Positions 12,801 through 24,180 of a DNA stretch of 64,000 nucleotides are shown here, piece after piece; within the stretch, counting starts at the first letter, position 1, and the number at the start of each line of letters is the position of its first letter. The notes beneath the pieces are model-generated. The model was not told where the DNA came from. It worked only from the letters and a program-made list of their open reading frames with translations, and did not search any database. The translations under genes and the position numbers were made by a program. Source of the DNA: Triops longicaudatus (Eukaryota > Arthropoda > Branchiopoda > Notostraca > Triopsidae); assembly GCA_022885665.1 (NCBI GenBank), contig JAGQDJ010000278.1:496001-560000 (forward strand), in the 5' to 3' direction.

Positions 12801-15800
12801 CAAATCCGCATCATTTTCACAAATAATCTTTTTTTCGACGTAAGGATGTGCTGTTAAACTGTGTACAGATAAGAGGGAGTCTATTGTATTGTCAATGGTT
12901 CGACTTTGCTAGTTTTCAGAGCCAGTTAACTGTTTATATGAAGGAATTGCTGTAGTCCTTACTCCAAAAAAGATTCATTAGCGCGATAGTAAACATTAGA
13001 GTGCGTGCGACACATTACTTCATTTATCTTCTACTTCTTTCGTGCAGTGAAGTGTTTTAAGTACACTGTAATAACTTACTTTCCGACAAGTGATTTTGGG
13101 TAATGAACAACGAAGTTTGGGGAGCAGCGATATACGGTAAGGGTTACCAGATGGAAGATGAATAGGATGGGGTGAAGAAGGGATACTGTTTAAAGTTTGG
13201 TGGTAAGGAAGTTAGGGGGGCGATGGGGGAACAGGGGCTAGTGACTAGACTAGACAAGTAATATCTTGGGAGTAGCTTGCCCCTCTTCTGTTCCAGATAA
13301 GTTGTAGGCGTGGGAAAGTGCAAAAGCGATGGAGGGGGGCGGGAGAGCAATGTTCTTTTTTTCTGCCGCCAGTTAAATCGAGGTATGAATGGTTCGGTGC
13401 TTTTAAATGGCTTACATGGAGTTTAAAGCTCAGTCACAATATACAATACTGGAACCCTTTTTTTTAGAAGTAGGGGGGACAGTGGTGGGTGGTATTCAGA
13501 AGCAATCAAGCGAAACCGCATTGACTTGGGGATAGTCTTGAGGTATGTTAGCAAAGGCTTGGTTACGGGGACCCCAGAAAGTCAAAAGATCTTGCGCGAG
13601 AAATCTACCTAGGAAAAATTTCTAAATGCGGGTTGTTTGGGTTGACCGTGGGGGTTCGCTTAAGGAGACGTAGCTGGGGGGGGGGGGGGGGAGATACAGC
13701 GCTAAGGATGAGAGCTTGGAAAGGAAAGCACTGCGGGAGACGGGCTTTTATGTATTTCTTGCAGACTGGAGAGAAGAGAGAAATAGGAGGATGAACGTGT
13801 TGGCATAGCAACAAAAATGTCTATTTCCGTCTGGGCCTTGGTTGTTCTAGGCTCGAGAAGTTTGGGTCGATGCAATACGTGCTAAAATGTCACACGACAG
13901 ATCACGCACCAGAAGATGGTCCTCTTTTTGTGATAATTCTTTTTTTAACCCGGGTCGTCGCCTCAGTTCGCGATCATAAAATGCACATATAGAGCTTTTT
14001 TTATTACAGTAAGGGAGCAACTGGGCTGAATGCCTAGAATACTTTCGGTTTCGTTGCCAAGCTATGAGATAGGGTTAGAGCTATAGAAACGACGAAGAAA
14101 ATAAAATCGTCTTGTACAACTCTTATTGTTTTTCTTCACATTTTTACGCAGATTGTCCGGGAGATTGAGCTACACCGTCCGTTGGTCCATCCCCACGTCG
14201 TCCGTTTTTATCACTGCTTCGAAGATGATGATAATGTGTATATAATTCTGGAAAACTGTCCCAGCAAGGTACATTAATTTTGACGGATGTCAAAAAGAAC
14301 ACTACCAAAATATGTTGAATTGCTTGTAAAAGTCTTTTTTTTCTGTTGAAAAAGAGTCTGGTCCATGTGATGAAGCATCGAGGCATGCTGACCGAACCGG
14401 AAGTGCGTTATTATATTCGCCAATTAGGAGAAGGCTTACGCTACGTGCATCAGTCAGGCGTCGTACATCGTGATTTGAAACTGGGAAACATGTTCCTGTC
14501 CCAAGATCTCCAAGTAAAGATAGGCGACTTTGGGCTTGCTGCCCGCAGAGACCCTCAAGCAAAAGTGTAAGTGTTTTTCCTACTATTTTCTGAACCATAC
14601 CTTGCGCATTACTTTTTCAGTAGAGCTTAGTATATTTTAGTTAGCCTTTTATATATAATGTACTTAATTTATTTCTTTTGCACCCACTAGAGTAATTTAT
14701 ATTGTTTATTTATATTTAATTGAAAATTTCGTTTTATATTTATATGTTGTTGCGCTTACTTTTTTCCTGAATTGAAAGGTCTATTTAATATATCACTATA
14801 ATAGGGGTTCGATATCCACTCTTTCTTTTCTAAGTCTATATTTTGGCAGTGCAAAAGGTTTTCACTTTTTGATTCAAAATTCTTTGCGCACTTAAATGTA
14901 CATTAATTCATTTGAGAACAATTTGAGCGGATCAAACAAAATACAAGTCCAACGAAATTTGGACTTGCTTTTTTGAGCCGTGGCTAGAAACAAACTCAGT
15001 TTAAGTCAATAGAAAATAAACTGCTTCTTTGTAATTAAATCAATTAAGCTGAAATAGCTTTAATTCAGCTGTGTTGGCTCGGAAAGTCTTGTACACATTT
15101 ACCAAATGTTAGTGCTGCACAAGTAGACTTTTAGAAAGCTATTGTACAAGAGGATTGGTAGTGGACCCAGCCATTTAAGCCGAGAGTTTCTTTTTGAGTT
15201 TGTGTTGTGTTTTGGATTGTTGCATCAGACTTCGCTTATATTTTTCGTATAAGTGTCTGGCAATTATAAAAAGTTTGATATTGTATTCGTATTATCCCCC
15301 GGAACAGTCCGCGTAGGCTTGCGCCTGTTTCTAGTATTTGTAGCTTGTAGTATTGCGTTTTACAAAGATTGATTTAAATAACAAAGAAACTAATCGATAT
15401 TGTCTCTTATCTAGAACGATTTGCGGTACGCCTAACTATATCGCCCCCGAAGTGTTGAACAAGAAGGGTCATGGCTACGAAGCCGACTTATGGGCTGTTG
15501 GGTGCATTATGTAAGTACTTCACCGTCATTACATTTGTATGGATCGATAGTAAAAGCCAAAGCCCCAAATTATATAAACTAATTTCCTGCAATTAGGTAT
15601 GCAATGTTGATGGGGCAGCCTCCGTTTGAAACATCCTCGTTAGAGGAAACATACCAGCGCATTTTACACAACCAGTACCACCTGCCAAGTCATATCTCGC
15701 CAGCTGCAGCCCACGTCATTCGCCGTTTATTAGCACCTAGAAGGTCACAGCGTATGACACTGGAGCAACTTTTGAATAGCGAATTTTTGACGCAAGGGTT

Positions 15801-17283
15801 TCTCCCTGCGACACTGCCCTCAAGTTCCACGCTTGTTTCGCCCACCTTCCCTGTGCAACAGTTGGAGACAAGCCTTCGCTCTCAACACAGCCCTACTCAT
15901 TTGGAAAACGGCGTGGAGAAAGGAAGTGGGCGGGAACGTAGCGAGAATAACAAGAACTGCGTTAACAGATCTCGGCCTGAGTCATTAAAAGTAAATAGGA
16001 ACATAACCAGTGTGGAACTTGTTTAAATTACTTAATTCCATGGTTTTCGTTCCTGCAGTTGATGTCAACAAACTCGAAAGAAAAGTTGGGACGGAGTCAC
16101 AGTTTGAGAGAAAGCAACCAGAAGAAAGAACGAGAGCGAGAAAAGGAGAGGGTGCAACAATTACCAGTTTCCCTGAAGCAGAGACTGTCGTCAGTCATTT
16201 TGAGTGTGGGACGAGAAAGAAGTCGAGAACGGAATGTTGTAGTGACTCCCCCGACTTCCTTGTCTGCCAGAGTTTTGTATCAGGCTCTGGATGATTGCTT
16301 ATGTATCGCACCTCAAGGTTTGTCACATGCTCTTCGGAATCGTGCCAGCAGTTCACTAATGGTCTCTCTCCCGTGTTATTTTTTAGCTTCGACCAATCCT
16401 ACGTTGTTTCAGTCCTCGCCTTTGTTTATATCAAAGTGGATTGATTATTCCAACAAGTACGGCTTCGGATTCCAACTGTCGGATCACACAGTGGGAGTTC
16501 TGTTTAATGACGCCTGCAGAATCACCCTTGATTCCAACAGAAAGTAAGTTGTTGTATGCTGAGTGAAACTAAGTAATATGTGTACTAATTTTGCGTGGTA
16601 TTTCAGTCGCGTGGATTTCGAGGACCGTGACGGATCGACTTCCAATTTCAGTTATAATAATCCCCCGGCTACTCTTAAATCGCGTTGCACATTGTTACGT
16701 TATTTCACGCAATATATGGACGAAAATTTGACAGAAGGAGGTGATAGCCAATCCTCAGCTAAAGAAAGTCGTAGGAAATTGGTACATATGAAGAGATGGG
16801 TCCGGACGCCCAAAGCAATCATTATGCAGTTGGATAATGGTACCTTGCAGGTGTGTTTTCAATTCTTCTTACCTTTTGTCCGATTTTTATTTATTGTGTT
16901 TACTTTTATTATTTTTTACATTTTGCTATGTTATACCGAATTTTCATTTATGTCTTATTACGTAATATAGATGGTTATACTTTTATCGTATAAGCTGATC
17001 TCAAGTATTTTACAACTTATCCCTTGATTAATTCTGTTTTTTATCTGCCTTTTAGATAAATTTTTTCAGGGATCATACGAAAGTTGTGTTGTGGTGGAAT
17101 CTCGAAGGTTATAACGTAACATACATAAACAGTGACCGGTTAGGATCTACGTATCGTTTGGTTGATATCATGTCGCAGGGGTGTGAACCCTCCCTCAGGG
17201 AACGCCTGCTTTATGCCCTTACTGTGCTCCGGGAATTTGCCGAGTTGGATCAAGTCTCCTCAGCAACTTCGCCACATGTTTAA
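9900..17283 (+). CDS. Polo-like kinase, PLK2/PLK3 type
   Basis: A Ser/Thr kinase with a C-terminal polo-box domain. Nine exons: 9900-10340, 12396-12503, 14152-14268, 14355-14566, 15415-15510, 15597-15990, 16059-16543, 16607-16850, 17056-17283, giving 774 aa (751 if a 69-nt segment at 16318-16386 is an intron). Kinase features: KFLGKGGFARV glycine loop (about 142-153), Lys168 in VYAGKII, HRD Asp262, DFG Asp280, T-loop Thr294 in TICGTPNYIAPEV. Polo box 1 has SKWIDYSNKYGFGFQLSDHT with the phosphopeptide-binding Trp (about 583). Polo box 2 has RDHTKVV with the His/Lys pincer (about 706 and 708). YSNKYGFG and GHGYEADLWA are closer to PLK2/3 than PLK1. The N-terminal 140 residues are Pro/Ser-rich and unconserved. 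The ATG at 9900 is the first in an open frame that extends further upstream, so the start is not certain. Confidence 0.93.
10341..12395 (+). other. Large intron 1 of the polo-like kinase gene
   Basis: A 2,055-nt GT-AG intron inside the glycine-loop coding region (donor GTAAAG, acceptor TTTTTAG). It interrupts the kinase between the Lys and Gly-Gly of GKGGF. It contains an antisense open frame at 10992-11360 (122 codons) that I do not recognise and treat as unproven. Confidence 0.8.
12504..14151 (+). other. Large intron 2 of the polo-like kinase gene, with G-rich tracts
   Basis: A 1,648-nt intron between RDK and IVREIEL. Its middle (about 13140-13750) is purine-rich on the plus strand, with many G runs including an uninterrupted tract of about 15 G around 13676-13690. 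No gene or transposon end was recognised in it. Confidence 0.8.
13676..13691 (+). repeat. Poly(G) tract in a kinase intron
   Basis: An uninterrupted G homopolymer of about 15 bases sits in a locally G-rich stretch. It could form a G-quadruplex in the sense transcript, but that is only inferred from base content. Confidence 0.7.
14567..15414 (+). other. AT-rich intron 4 of the polo-like kinase gene
   Basis: An 848-nt intron that splits the activation segment between LAARRDPQAK and the TICGTPNY T-loop. It is noticeably AT-rich at 14620-14780. No other feature was seen. Confidence 0.8.
16318..16386 (+). other. Possible 69-nt stop-free intron in the kinase linker
   Basis: The segment begins GTTTGT and ends in a strong TTATTTTTTAG acceptor. 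It is 69 nt (23 codons) and has no in-frame stop, so both the spliced and the retained forms keep the frame. It lies just upstream of polo box 1, in a variable linker, so homology does not decide. Confidence 0.4.
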
Positions 17284-18753
17284 TAAGTTTGTTTAATGGA
17301 CGTCAATGATACATCAAGAGTTGCGGCTGGCTTCATCTCCTTGTGATCTCAGTTTCCCGAAGAAAAGCGAAAGGCCAATTAATTCAAAGATGAAGTCGTC
17401 AGTGACGCGTTCAGGACTAGAGTGGAAGAATAATGAGCTCAAGACTAGCAGACTGAAGGAATTGCGTTCACTTTTATCCTGTCTGGAAGCGAACAATCAT
17501 TTAATAATTTTAAGTGGGAATTCGACATAATCAAGAAAGATCTCGGAATAACAAGGTGTGTTCATAATGTCGTGATGAAATATGTGGAGCTTCACTTACG
17601 GAGAAATGAAGATGTGTTTAGAATCAACAAGCAAGGGAGCTTAACATTGGCCAACGTATGAAGATTTATTTTCATCAGCTGCATTTTTTTTGCAAATTCT
17701 TAATTTGTTTGGTGAACAATTATGCTGAAACCTGAAATTGCATTTGTGTTCTGCTCAAGATTCGGTTTCGTTGCCCATTTGTTTAGAATCCCTCGCCAAG
17801 AGAAAGGAAAACAGTGGAAAAACTTTGATTTGTGGCTGCTAGGCTGCTAGTCACAGTAAAGCGTAGTCGAATGTAATTATTCGGTTATATGGGAAACAAA
17901 TATTCCAAATCCGAGCTTTCAGATTCGCGGATGTGGTTATTTTCACGCACTTTTTTGTTTTCACATTTTGCCAGATAATGATTTTGTATTTTTTTTTATA
18001 AAATTGTCGTTGGAGTGCGATTAATCTTTGAAGTCTTTCAGTAAAATTCGCTCCATGTTTTTATCGAATAATTGTTCAGTTGTCGTTCTTCAGAATTAGC
18101 TCATTTGGGTTGACCCAGAAATCCATACATTTCGCAGCATATAATGTAATTTCAAGTCTGCTACCCCTCCCCGCTAACCTATGACGGTTAACGCAATCCC
18201 GACTAATCTTCTCTTTCTATCCCTATGTCGTTAATTACTTCAAGTGTTACATTTTCCGCGTTTGTACTATTTGCCGTGTCCAACGCAAAGAACGTGCCTA
18301 GTAAAGAAGTTTTGGAACAAAATACTGCAAATTGCTTGTCTTGTATTGAGCTCAAAAACCACGAAACAAAATCGTCCTACCAAAACCCACCCCATTTATA
18401 AAAAAGTAACGCGAAAAGCATATTCAATTGAAAGCACTTGTGTTTTAAGAAAGGACATTGCGTCTAGGAGTTGTATACGGGGGAATCGTTCCCTTCACTC
18501 AAAAACAACGCCATGAGGTAGGACACAGACAAGGTACAGGGAATTATAGGTAAAAAAATTGTTGACGCCGTTGCATCATTCAACGTATTTTTAAATTGCA
18601 CACACTGTACGTAAAATGACGCAAGCTGAGCTGACATGCATAGAGTACCTTGCTTACTCCGCAGAACACGAAACATGTATACTCTTTTTACACTTCCCTA
18701 CGTTAACCACGGACACTGGAAGCTACCAGACGTAGTGAGCTGAACATTTCGTA
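17284..18753. other. Convergent intergenic region between PLK and TRPC4AP, with two unexplained overlapping frames
   Basis: The 3' ends of the kinase (+) and TRPC4AP (-) face each other across 1.47 kb. Just after the kinase stop, two plus-strand open frames in different phases overlap (17306-17530 and 17449-17661). Both give protein-like sequences but no recognised domain. They may be 3' UTR. The rest holds nothing I can support. Confidence 0.45.
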
Positions 18754-21700
18754 TTAGATGTCCAAATCCATGGCGAAATCAGCATGTAGATTCCTGCAGT
18801 GGTCCGGCAAGTAGTGAAGTAATGAAGCACGGGAGGTACGATCAGAAGAGATAAGTGTGTCAACCGTATGCGTCCACATTCGAAAAGGTATACCGGAACT
18901 CTATATTTCATAGAGTATTTAGAAGTTTAGTACCTGTGCAACCTAAAATACAATAGTAAAAGTATACTACCTTTTCCAAAGACGTACAGTTGTGGTCTCC
19001 TTCTTGGTAATGCACACGCCAAAACTGTAAAAGCTTGAACAAACTGGACAGAACCTTGGAAATTCAGTTTATAAATAAATGCTCTTGTGTTTTAAGGTGT
19101 CCACATGTACTTGCTGGGGTGCTAAGACGTTGCTCATGTCCAAGTCCACACCAGGCTCTTTGACGGCCAAATCGGTAGGCATATACTCTCCTTGTGCTAG
19201 TGCATTGAGGTATCTAGCCAAGGTGCCCTGTCTTTCTGCCAGCATCAGAAGAATCAACGCTGTATTTAAGCACGAAACATTTTCCTAAATGGGAAGTTAA
19301 AACGTCTGAGTACTCGGAAAACCAACGAATATAAAGTGAAACAATTAGAGTTTCCACTTACTAGAGTTAGCGTGTCGATCGAAATAGCGGAAACGAGACA
19401 AGCCAGGTACTGAACTCTCCGCTTCGAGTGTAAAAACAGCGAGAAGAATTTGGAAGTTGGAAGTGCATGATTGACCCAACTGTGTGTTGCATAACCTGAA
19501 CTGTTCTGTCCGCCTGAGATTGGGTGCAAGAAATGGTCAAGTGACAGAAAGATGCTTCGCAGGAACATATTCGAGTCCACCAAGTTTGCATGTACCGCTG
19601 TTAAAAATCGTTGAATCTACCAGGGGATAAACATGTCATAATGTTTACTTAGTTATTCATGGGTAGTTTTTATATTAATTATTTATATACAGCAGGAAAT
19701 AGTTTTTTTTTAATTTAAATACTGTTTGAGTTAACATACGGTTATTAATGTACGAAGAACGTACCTTGACTTTTGCGTTGAGGATGGCATCAAGAAGACT
19801 ACACCCGTGAACACTAAAACGCAAAACTTCGCCCAAAAGATCGAAACTGCTCTGAACAACTTCACGCGAGGGCTGTGCCGATGCGTTTGATTCTTCGTCA
19901 TTATCGAGTCTGTCTTCCTCTATGATAACAGCAACAATATGTTGCAGCAAGCCGCGGTGAATGACGAAAACCTGATCGGCGAAGTTACTACTGCCTCGCA
20001 ACCAGCTTTCCACAGCTCTACACAACCAAAATCTACAACTATGGCATGAGCGACTGTTCTTTTTTTCAGATGAATACGATTTACCTGAATACAGACTTGA
20101 CAGGCTCTTTGATAAGAACGTTGATTATTTTTGACAAAAGACCACTGGTGCCTTTACAGAAATGACTGGTAGAAAGTTCCGCGTATTGCAACGGGGCGCT
20201 TGAAGTTGAAGCTTGTAAACGCTGTAATTCGGTCCATTCGTTGGGGGAGAGAAGAACATGTTTGTATTGACTGTGATAACAAAAGTTGTGAACCAATCGC
20301 AGCAACTGAATCTTCAGAATCACTTCCTGTTAGGGAAAACAAAAGTGAGACGCATGTTCTAAATAAGTTTCCCAATAACCTACTGGGCTGCAGTTGCAAC
20401 TGATGAACTGGCCAGAGGCATGGCGATGGACCTGTTTCTTCCAAATAAGTTGGTCGAATAGTTCGGAGATTCTCGGCATAAGTTTCAATACAGCTAGCTG
20501 CTCCTGGACCAAAGGCCGCTGTTTCCCAGTAAGCAGAAGGCTAAGAAGGTAAATGGCGTCCACGCGATGACTCAAATCTGTGCCGATCCATGTTGTCATA
20601 GTGTTACCAGTAGGAGGACCGTTACCTCCTACCTGGTTGCTACGGCGTTGAGGATTCATTGGCGTGGCTTCTTGCATTACTGTCTCTAAAACAGCTAATA
20701 AAACGAGATTTATTAGCTAACGTATGTTTATAAATAAATAAAATAAGGCAGAGCTGTGTACCTTCCAGTAAGCCTTCCATACCCTCTGAATAGCCTTGTA
20801 AGCCTTGGGTAATATGTTCATCAATCCAGGACAACCAGTGATCAGTTTCCACGCTCAAGGAAGGATAACGTGGTTCATCTATAAAACGTATAACTATTTT
20901 CTTTAGAACTGATCCAGGCAAAGGCTTCGAAAGTCTAAGCTTACATGGTAGCCTGCACGCGTAGTCCACTAGTCTCTGTAAAAAATGTGGCATAGATAAT
21001 ACTAGCTCTCGATTGGCACTGGGTACACTGTTGGGATCCGCTCCAGGATACTGCAGTTTATGACGGTGTTGGGCCATAACTATGCGAAAGACTCATTTAA
21101 GGAACGAATAGTAAGTACCAAAACTTGAGTTTTACGAGAAGGTTTGTTGTCGCATTCATCGAAATCCGAAACAACGACAGCCAACAACCGGTACGTATTG
21201 GCAAGTGCATCGTCATCCATAACTGTCAGAAGCTTTTCAATATCACCTGATGAAAAACATTGTCGTTATTTGAATAACTACCATGAAGCATACTCTAATA
21301 TTAGGACTTACTTATGGAATGCAAGGGAAGAAGCTCTTTTCTGGCTAAAAGGAGGTGTTCTAACAAGTCACAGGCTTTTGGAGCCAGTTTGGGACAGAAA
21401 AGAAAATGGAAACACTGGTGAAGTAGTGGATCACAATCTGAAAGCATGGTTGAACAGTCTGGGTCCTACGAAGTTACGTTAGATGCACATGACTAGGTTT
21501 CCAACAATTAGGTTATCTTGATATAGGCTTACCAAAATGCTCAAACGGGATAAGATTTCTAGGTAAAACTGCTGAATTTGTTTCACAAAAGAATGGATAC
21601 GTGACTGGTCAGGAAACGTATCGGAAGATATAAGGAGTGTAGACAGCAAAGATAGGCCGCCTTGTTGTCGGAAACTTATCGCCAACTTTTCGACGCGATC

Positions 21701-22122
21701 TATATCTGTACGAGCTCCGAAAGCGTCCATCAACATGGGTGGCACAAATAAAGCTTGAAGATGCTAGAACCAAAAGAAATTTAGGTCTAATGGAACGACA
21801 AATAAGAACAAATTACTTTAAGAGCGTTTAGTAAGGCTTCGGGTAAAACTGAAGCAATACGAGTGGCTTGTTCTAAGACTACCAAAGACGGGGCTAAATC
21901 TCCCAAGGGTCCATCGCAGCGTTTCAGAAGCTCAATTGGAAGCTACGACACATGAACTCACCATAGAGGAAATTTTTTTAAAAAAGAAGAAATTACCTGG
22001 GAAATTGAGCTGTACCCTTTCCCTAAAGTTTGCAGCGAATGGCAGAATTTCACAACCACATTTTGGTTTACGGGATTCAAGGTGAGAGATCTGCTGTATT
22101 CACAACGTGTACTTGAAGCCAT
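18754..22122 (-). CDS. TRPC4AP: TRPC4-associated protein (TRPC4AP/TRUSS), CRL4 ubiquitin-ligase adaptor
   Basis: In vertebrates TRPC4AP is a DDB1-CUL4 substrate adaptor that also binds TNF receptor 1 and TRPC channels. Thirteen coding exons: 22122-21997, 21942-21817, 21763-21533, 21465-21312, 21246-21136, 21079-20762, 20694-20384, 20326-20085, 20032-19765, 19616-19362, 19284-19111, 19054-18971, 18900-18754. They join in frame to about 848 aa (human 797). Family segments include LFDQLIWKK, CNCSPEVILKIQLLRLV, RAVESWLRGSSNFADQ, HRGLLQH, SSFDLLGEVLRF, LVDSNMFLRSIFLSLDHF and ENVSCLNTALILLMLAERQ, in the same order as the vertebrate protein. The C-terminus runs from SSGIPFRMW to AMDLDI. The start MASSTRCEYSR is chosen because upstream in-frame sequence leads to an acceptor, not an ATG, so 5' UTR introns are likely. 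Most introns are 52-77 nt, one is 148 nt. The N-terminal 100 residues are poorly conserved. Confidence 0.93.
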
Positions 22123-22789
22123 AACAATTGCTTTTCTCCAGCACGATGCTAGCTGCTCAAATTCAAGACGGATTGACCTAGACGTGTCTTTCGTCACTTG
22201 AGTGATCCTTCGGAAGGACAAGGGCAGACGTTGAGTGCGGTTATCGAAGTCGGGTCCAATGCTTCTAAGGCACAAGGCTAAATGAAAAAAAAAAATCATG
22301 TAACAAAAATATGTGGCCAAGCTCAAAAGGAAAAGAAAAATAAATAAGCTAGTAGGTGGTCCATTGAGACTAGTTTGAACTATTGTCATCAAGACGTATA
22401 CGTTATCTGATATCCGAGAACAACTTTTCCGTACGTAAAGATATATTGTTTTTAAAAATGAAACAGGTCACGGTTTAACCATAAGTTTCTTTCAACCAAC
22501 TATTGTCTTTAACTTACCTTAACCCTGCCTGTTTTCCGACAAAATATTACGTCGTGCTGCGAGCAACTGCCCTTGGAAGAATCCTCCCCCCCAAAGTCTA
22601 GACCACTGGAGAAACAAGGTCTGGGACGGCTTGATTCGTAGTTCAACACTTAGAACGGTTACCCAATCTCTTGTTGTTGCCCTGAGACATTTAGCGGTTC
22701 TCACTGACTACTCTGGGAGTACTACTCTACTCTGGCAAACCGGACTCGAGCAGATCCGCCTCGAGATTTCGGATTCGTTACTCCGAGTG

Positions 22790-22825
<36 letters not shown>

Positions 22826-24180
22826 CGTGTGTTCCAGTTTATATGAATTGTCCTCACAGCAGGATGTATATGTTGCAAGAAACATTAAAAAGAAACATTC
22901 ACTAGGGAGTTAAGATCAATTATCAAACATGGCAAAGACTGGAACCTGAATGACTGAATTAAATACAGACTAAATCCCATACAGAGTTTGAATAGAGCCG
23001 CGTATACATACCAATTTTTAGATATAGAAATATTAGGAATTATTTCACAAAAGAAATTATCTTCACATTTGCGAAGACATTAACTTCATAAGTTGATTTC
23101 TTTTTCTTTTCTTTGTTGAGTTGAGTTTGCAGAGGCTTGTACAAATGGAGAAGTCAAGAGAACTCTTCTTTTCCGTTACGTTTTTTTTTATTTTCTAGAT
23201 ATGTGAATTTAGCGGCTGCGTGCAGTCCAATCGTCTTGTTTCTGTATAACAGCCATCTCCATAACTCACTGACCTGTTTAGGAAGAAACTCGCTGGAGAA
23301 AAGTTAAAATGTTAGGGATAGTTTTCTTCCTCACTTCTCTTTATCGCTTCCCTTATTACCCGTATTTTATTGTTTTTTAAATAGAGCAAAAACTGAATAT
23401 TAAAGTGTTTTTATTATAGAATTTCTTCGACACAGCTTCTGAAGTAAAAACTATGCATAGTAGTGAGTCAAAACACGAGATACAGATGTTCTTTAACAAT
23501 GTTTGTGTATCTTCACCAAACCAGAATATATAAAAGAAGTAAACTAATAATTTTTCTTAGCACTGTAGCGCAAATAATTCATAACAACCGGTTAATACAT
23601 CAAAACAATGTTTATTTACATGCGGGATTCACACTTGGCGCGCTAGGAAAGTGCCCTACTCCTAATTCAAAGTCGGAGTAGCAATCTTTTTGTTCGAAAC
23701 GGAGTAAGATTGGCAGTATACTGGCGTCAACAGACGATTCCTTCTCTGGATATGGGCCCAACGAAAGGACACAGCAGCTACCCGCAGTGAAAAAGAGTAC
23801 TCTAGAGTAGCCAGTGAGAATTGGTAATTGCTTCCAGGATGGGTCAATTTTTCCAAGCGTAATTTTTTTTACCCCTTTGCTAATTTTAGTCCGGGTTCTA
23901 TTTTAACCCTCCAAAGGATAAATATTGGCAAAATAATGAAGAGAAATCCGCTCGACAGACCGCTTTCGAAACACTGGTGAGGCAAGGAAGTAACCATCTA
24001 CTGGCATTTAGACGAAACTAAAGCATATTATTTGTGCTACTTTGTTTACTGTGAGCTTGATGTTCCCAAAACAAAGTGATCCATGTGCAGATTGATGTCG
24101 TAATCGACAAAGGAGACACAGAACAAATCCCTGAGTTGTTCGCTGTCAAAATAAATCGAGACATATTATTTATTAATAAG
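22123..24180. promoter_or_regulatory. Divergent intergenic region between TRPC4AP and the BRMS1-like gene; possible TRPC4AP 5' UTR exon
   Basis: The two genes are head-to-head across about 2 kb. On minus, an acceptor at 22278-22279 opens the first coding exon at 22277, and a strong donor (AAG followed by GTAAGT) after 22518 suggests a 5' UTR exon to its right. No frame joins that exon to the coding sequence without a stop or a missing Met. A 28-nt T tract lies at 22793-22820. No other gene was seen. Confidence 0.4.
22793..22820 (+). repeat. Poly(T) homopolymer, 28 nt
   Basis: An uninterrupted run of 28 T, flanked by GTGAAC on the left and ACTTTCG on the right. On minus this is a poly(A) tail-like tract, but no retroposon body was recognised next to it. 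Confidence 0.85.

Noticed and set aside
21111..21135. Longer donor choice for the fifth TRPC4AP exon (after KTQVL)
   Set aside because: It leaves the next exon out of frame. The donor after 21136 gives a phase-1 junction and family-like sequence.
22519..22704. Minus frame considered as the first coding exon of TRPC4AP
   Set aside because: Its own frame has a TAA just before the strong donor, and the other two frames lack a Met and do not match the phase of the next exon. It fits better as 5' UTR.
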